A DNA stretch of 64,000 nt from assembly GCA_963513935.1 (NCBI GenBank), contig OY740770.1, positions 91,218,301-91,282,300 of the forward strand, read 5' to 3'. The position numbers were made by a program, and so were the translations under genes. Shown here piece by piece: positions 60,697 to 64,000 of this stretch; position 1 is the first letter of the stretch; every line of letters starts with the position of its first letter. This DNA comes from Aphrophora alni (lineage: Eukaryota; Arthropoda; Insecta; Hemiptera; Aphrophoridae). Under the pieces are notes generated by a model. It was not told where the DNA came from. It searched no databases and saw only the letters and a list, made by a program, of their open reading frames with translations.

Positions 60697-60937
60697 ATTT
60701 TGTAGTTAATATGTATGGTTGAATTTCTTATATCATCTACACTTTCTGATAACCTCTACCTTTTTGCATTACACACACCCTTGTAATAAAAACACCGACA
60801 AAGGTTGGTAATTTTGTAGTTAATATGTATGGTTGAATTTCTTATAACGTCTACACTTTCTGATAACCTCTACCGTTTTGCATTACACCCTTTTGATAAA
60901 AACACCGAAAAAGTTTGGTAATTTTGTAGTTAAATAT
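60697..60937 (+). repeat. Tandem repeat of ~112 bp, two copies plus a partial third
   Basis: AATTTTGTAGTTAATATGTA starts at 60697 and 60810, and a related AATTTTGTAGTTAAATATGTA starts at 60920. Each full unit continues with CTACACTTTCTGATAACC and AAAAACACCGA, at about 95% identity. Confidence 0.9.
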
Positions 60938-61055
60938 GTAAGAGTTATTACGAACCGCAAACAATACAATTATTCTATAAACTGTGTAACGCATCAAATT
61001 TTAAGGGGGGGGGGGTAAGAAATTTTTGGAAAAGAAAGTTTTGTAGGTCACAAAG

Positions 61056-61080
61056 CAACTTTCTCCGGAAGAGAAAGTTG
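61056..61080. repeat. Perfect 10-bp hairpin
   Basis: CAACTTTCTC, loop CGGAA, GAGAAAGTTG. It lies about 57 bp upstream of the TATA box. Confidence 0.85.
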
Positions 61081-61136
61081 ACGTTGCCCAAGGCTACAGG
61101 CGGAGTGGTGGTAGAGGCAGAGAAGGGGTAGCGTGC

Positions 61137-61145
61137 TATAAAAGG
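61137..61145 (+). promoter_or_regulatory. TATA box (TATAAAAGG)
   Basis: A consensus TATA box in G+C-rich surroundings. An initiator-like TCACT word lies about 40 bp downstream (about 61176-61180), and the first donor-like site CAG/GTAAGT lies at 61219-61227. This is the most promoter-like arrangement in the window. Confidence 0.5.
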
Positions 61146-61349
61146 AGACGTCCACCGGATCAAGGGGAGAGTTCTGTCACTGGACCGCCTGGTGAAAACC
61201 GGCCTCCTCTTACGCTCTCAGGTAAGTCCTAACTTTAACTTAGAATCAAATTTGCTTGCTTGCGGTAGGAATAAGAATGTTCAGGGCTTATAGGAATAGT
61301 GACGTGCCCTAAGCACATGATACAGCTGAGGAGATTAAGGCTGAACTGA

Positions 61350-61748
61350 CATACGAATTCGCCTTCGTTGTTTTAGGGCGTATGTGTGGTGAAAACTCAC
61401 ATACGAATTCGCCTTCGTTGTTTTAGGGTGTATGTGTGGTGCAAACTCACATACGAATTCGCCTTCGTTGTTTTAGGGCGTATGTGTGGTGCAAACTCAC
61501 ATACGAATTCGCCTTCGTTGTTTTAGGGCGTATGTGTGGTGCAAACTCACATACGAATTCGCCTTCGTTGTTTTAGGGGTATGTGTGGTGCAAACTCACA
61601 TACGAATTCGTCTTCGTTGTTCTAGGGCGTATGTGTGGTGCAAACTCACATACGAATTCGCCTTCGTTGTTTTAGGGTGTATGTGTGGTGCAAACTCACA
61701 TACGAACTCGTCGTAGTTGTCGCGGGGACGCGGGCGAGGACGCGCCGC
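61350..61748 (+). repeat. 50-bp tandem repeat, eight copies, each a hairpin
   Basis: CATACGAATTC-type anchors lie at 61350, 61400, 61450, 61500, 61550, 61599, 61649 and 61699. Within each unit CACATACG pairs with CGTATGTG around a 23-nt loop containing AATTCGCCTTCGTTG. The first copy has a GACATACG start and the last changes AATTC to AACTC. Copies are nearly identical (0-2 changes), so the array is homogenised or recent. No unique spacers exist, so it is not a CRISPR array. Short plus-strand frames over it are repeat artefacts. Confidence 0.95.
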
Positions 61749-62149
61749 TCGCACCGCTACCGAATAGGAAATTTCGTCGTTCGCGTAAGTACGTTATTTC
61801 CCTCCCCCCCCCCTGCCTTTCTGGCTATGATGACGATATTGGTTCTGGTATCCGTAGAGGAAGTGCTCTAGGATCGGACCGGGCTGAGCCAGTTCCCTCT
61901 TCCCTGATAAGCCTTCGACCCCTGGAGTTAACATCTCCGCCATTGGCCGGACTATCCAAGGCAACAATTATAAATTTATTTTGGTGAGTGCTAAGATTTT
62001 CCCCGTAGGGAAAAAGGCCTCACAACTGTGACGCGCGAAAAGGGCGTCTGTATGAAGTTTACTAGATGGTGATGCAATTCATACCATATCTCGTATTTTT
62101 TAACTAGTTTTTGAATAGAACATTTTTTTCCCTATTCCCTCAGCTAAAT

Positions 62150-62344
62150 CTAACTAGATAAGAATACAGAATTGACTTTTTGGATCAATGTATAAGTAGG
62201 AGCATTGTTAAGTGATACTACGGGACGAACAGGAATGTTAGGTTTGTGAAGCATAGGTAGGCCATATAATCTGGGAAGTTGGGGGTTCATAATTCTGTAT
62301 TTATAAATTTCCACTAATTTTACATCTAAATATAGTAATAACAA
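62150..62344 (-). pseudogene. PLE reverse transcriptase, inverted N-terminal segment
   Basis: On the minus strand the 64-codon frame contains PRLYGLPMLHKPNIPVRPVV, matching the first conserved blocks of Penelope-type reverse transcriptase (LYGLPKxHKP and xRPIVS). In an intact PLE this precedes the catalytic blocks on the same strand. Here the catalytic blocks lie on the plus strand from 62352, so the segment has been inverted head-to-head with the rest. Confidence 0.75.
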
Positions 62345-62351
62345 TCATTTA

Positions 62352-63240
62352 GATTCAATTAATAAAATTGTAAATGTTGCCCATGCCTTCTAATGCTAAA
62401 ATTGTTTCTTTCGACATTAAACGTCTTTTTACCAGCATACCAATTAACGAATGTATGAACATCGTCAATGACATAATTAGAGATACCATTGGTGATACAG
62501 TACTTAGTAAGGAATAATTTAAAACAGTTATAGAAATTTGCATTAGTCAAAATTATTTCAAATTTAACGATACATTTTATCAACAAATAGAAGGGGTTGC
62601 AATGAGTTCACTTTTTTCACCAATTCTAGCGGATATTTTCATGGCTGATTTCGAAAATAATTTATTTAGTAAAGACAGTCTTTTATTTAAGAATATAATT
62701 TATTGGTACAGTTACGTTCACGATGTTTTGTGATTGTTTAGTGGCACTAATAGATAGTTAGACTATCTACTTAAAACCTTAAATTCTGTAAATAACAACA
62801 TTCAGTTCTCTATGGAAGTTGGTATAAATAACTATACTGATTTCCTGGACATTAACATTAATATCATTGATAGTTTTCATTAATTTAATATCTTCAGAAA
62901 ACCAACATATACCTGATGATTTAACCATCCTATCAGTCATAAAAATGCCTGATACATAGACTTATTATTGTACCACTCTCACTTCAATGATGAACTGAAT
63001 GTTGTTAAACAAATTGCTATTATTAATAGTATGATGTTAGTTTAATATATAATATTTTAAGAAAGAAGTTAAAGCGTAGAGCTGAAAATTGTGTTTATTC
63101 TTCCCATGATGATTGCAATCAAATAGTTAAATATTGTAAATTATATTATGCCAACAACACTAGTTATATAAAATCAGTAATATTAACTAATATTCAACTA
63201 AATGTAATCGTAAAGTTCCCTTTTATTGTACAAAAAGTGT
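62352..63240 (+). pseudogene. PLE reverse transcriptase, catalytic part, decayed
   Basis: One reading frame from 62401 to 63045 encodes IVSFDIKRLFTSIPINE (motif A, aspartate codon at 62413), IEGVAMSSLFSPILADIFMA (motif B region), WYSYVHDVL (motif C) and FLDINI plus FRKPTYT (thumb). Motif C should be YxDD; here the first aspartate is histidine (YVHD), which abolishes catalysis. In-frame stops occur at about 62515, 62731, 62755, 62881, 62917, 62920 and 62950, yet no frameshift is needed until about 63045. A shifted frame then continues to a stop near 63240 before the GIY-YIG frame. This is a dead copy. Confidence 0.85.
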
Positions 63241-63651
63241 AAGAAAATGTTGGATAATAATAAAGATAAAAAAGAAACGTTAGAAAATAGTGGAGTTTAT
63301 AAAATATCTCGTCAAGATTGTAACTTTGAGTACATAGGTCAATTAGGTAGATCTATAAAAGTTAGGATTAAAGAACATGTAAATAGCCGGAAACATGCCT
63401 ATAGAAACTCTAACTGTGCTTACCAACTTTTGGACTCAGATCATAAATTTTATTCTAAATTGAAGGTTAAACTCTTACATATAGAAAATAAAAGCAATAG
63501 ATTAAATAATTTAGAATGTGTAGAAATAATTATATCTATTCCTCTTAGGGCTATTTTCAACTTGAACTTAAATGACCAAATCGTAGTAAATTCTTCACCC
63601 CTTGTAAAACCCATCTTTAACATAGTTCATCAACCTTCCTCTACCTGCTAG
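63226..63651 (+). pseudogene. PLE GIY-YIG endonuclease domain
   Basis: The 141-codon frame encodes ENSGVYKISRQDCNFEYIGQ (residues 20-39; GVY and YIG core), then RSIKVRIKEHV (42-52), with C32 in the usual PLE position. LECVEI further on may hold the conserved glutamate. The frame is open to its natural end while the reverse transcriptase upstream is broken. The sequence differs clearly from the nuclease at 38674-39204 (GVYYVPC / YIGETVR), so two PLE lineages are represented. Confidence 0.85.
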
Positions 63652-63707
63652 GTCATTCCCAAATTGTTTATGTATAAATAGTTGTCAATACCTATTAATT
63701 ATCGGTT

Positions 63708-63741
63708 GCCCGATGATGCCGCAAGGCGAAACAATTGTAGC
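63708..63741 (+). ncRNA. Hammerhead-like motif downstream of the PLE nuclease
   Basis: About 60 bp past the GIY-YIG stop: CCGATGA (63710-63716; consensus CTGANGA with T to C), one extra T, stem II GCC/GGC closed by a GCAA tetraloop (63721-63724), GAAA (63728-63731), self-complementary stem III ACAA/TTGT and a GTA cleavage triplet (cut after 63739). Stem I is only two pairs (GC/GC). The position at the PLE 3' end agrees with reports of hammerhead motifs in PLE terminal repeats. The core substitution and short stem I make activity doubtful. Confidence 0.5.
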
Positions 63742-64000
63742 TCGTTTTTATTATAAAAATAGTTTTCAAACTTTAGCTTTATTGCTTTATTTAATCTTTT
63801 AATATGGAGTTTTAACAAAAAATATCTGGTGTTACATTAAATGTAATAAATATTTTATTCATTTGTTTCTAAACAGTTTATATGCAAATGTAAAAATCAC
63901 TGTTGTTATTTAACTCTAAATAACATTCAAATTGTACATTATTGTAGAAATTTTTATTATTTTTTTAAACAAACAAAAAGTAATTAATTATCATTTTAAA
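63742..64000. other. AT-rich flank
   Basis: Nothing further is recognised. The exact PLE 3' border is not visible. Confidence 0.5.

Larger units (their letters stand above)
61005..62060 (+). other. G+C-richer promoter-like block of unknown origin
   Basis: After an 11-G run the sequence becomes clearly less AT-rich for about 1 kb, containing a hairpin, a TATA box, three splice-donor-like sites (61222 after CAG, GTAAGT; 61785, GTAAGT; 61984, GTGAGT), eight 50-bp repeats, and two small hairpins near the right end (TTTTCCC/GGGAAAA at 61997-62014; GACGC/GCGTC at 62030-62048). The frame 61685-61987 ends with a DDDIGSGIRRGSALGSDR / SLRPLELTSPPLAGLSKATI segment that I do not recognise. It may be the regulatory and leader end of a retroelement (the adjacent PLE or another), or a true first exon. 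Confidence 0.4.

Noticed and set aside
61350..61748. CRISPR array or a repeat protein gene
   Set aside because: Head-to-tail 50-bp units without spacers; 50 is not a multiple of three, so the frame shifts from unit to unit.
61685..61987. 100-codon frame as a retroelement gag
   Set aside because: The C-terminal half has gene-like composition but no motif that I can tie to a gag family, and its start lies in the 50-bp repeat.

Overview
The window looks like intronic or intergenic DNA from an invertebrate animal. It is very A+T-rich (around 70% or more by eye), has no long open reading frame and no recognisable host exon, rRNA or tRNA, and is full of microsatellites and remains of eukaryotic transposable elements: an LTR retrotransposon primed by initiator-methionine tRNA, at least four traces of Penelope-like elements (PLEs), a LINE 3' tail, and fold-back (MITE-like) elements. 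An arthropod or other invertebrate fits best, but the sequence does not fix the species.

Layout. 1-6.6 kb: AT-rich DNA with a 241-bp near-perfect fold-back element (974-1214), TA microsatellites, a ~334-bp dispersed repeat present twice in the same orientation (2926-3258 and 5900-6234) and a PLE hammerhead-like relic on the minus strand (6615-6655). 6.7-23 kb: mostly featureless, with a CRE-like site pair (7689-7729) and a second fold-back element (15112-15414). 23.25-28.0 kb: the left copy of an ancient, diverged duplication whose right copy lies about 30 kb downstream (54.5-58.2 kb). 28.2-29.7 kb: a candidate solo LTR (minus strand) sitting inside a TA microsatellite and carrying a 104-bp TC run. 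30.7-31.35 kb: four ~170-bp tandem units.

31975-37949 holds the best-defined element: a structurally complete LTR retrotransposon with nearly identical 1.9-kb LTRs, 4-bp CTAC target duplications, a 12-nt initiator-Met primer-binding site and a G-rich polypurine tract. Its 2.1-kb interior has no gag-pol, so it must depend on proteins supplied by another element. 38.55-41.9 kb carries PLE debris: a minus-strand GIY-YIG domain, a 20-bp perfect inverted repeat, an inverted pair of PLE tails, and the best hammerhead-ribozyme-like motif of the window (41797-41842).

44.7-45.1 kb is an 11-copy 43-bp minisatellite. 46.5-47.3 kb is a striking G+C-rich block with matching inverted ends, C-rich in its left part and G-rich in its right part. 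51433-51474 is a perfect palindrome. 59.65 kb has a LINE C-terminal tail ending in a TA microsatellite, followed by degenerate tandem repeats. 61.0-62.05 kb is another G+C-richer block with a TATA box, splice-donor-like sites and eight 50-bp hairpin repeats. 62150-63741 is a decayed PLE whose N-terminal reverse-transcriptase segment is inverted relative to the rest, and which ends in a hammerhead-like motif.

No gene here looks intact and functional. The interest lies in the architecture of the mobile elements and in structured repeats with hairpin potential. All family assignments come from reading motifs; no database search was possible.
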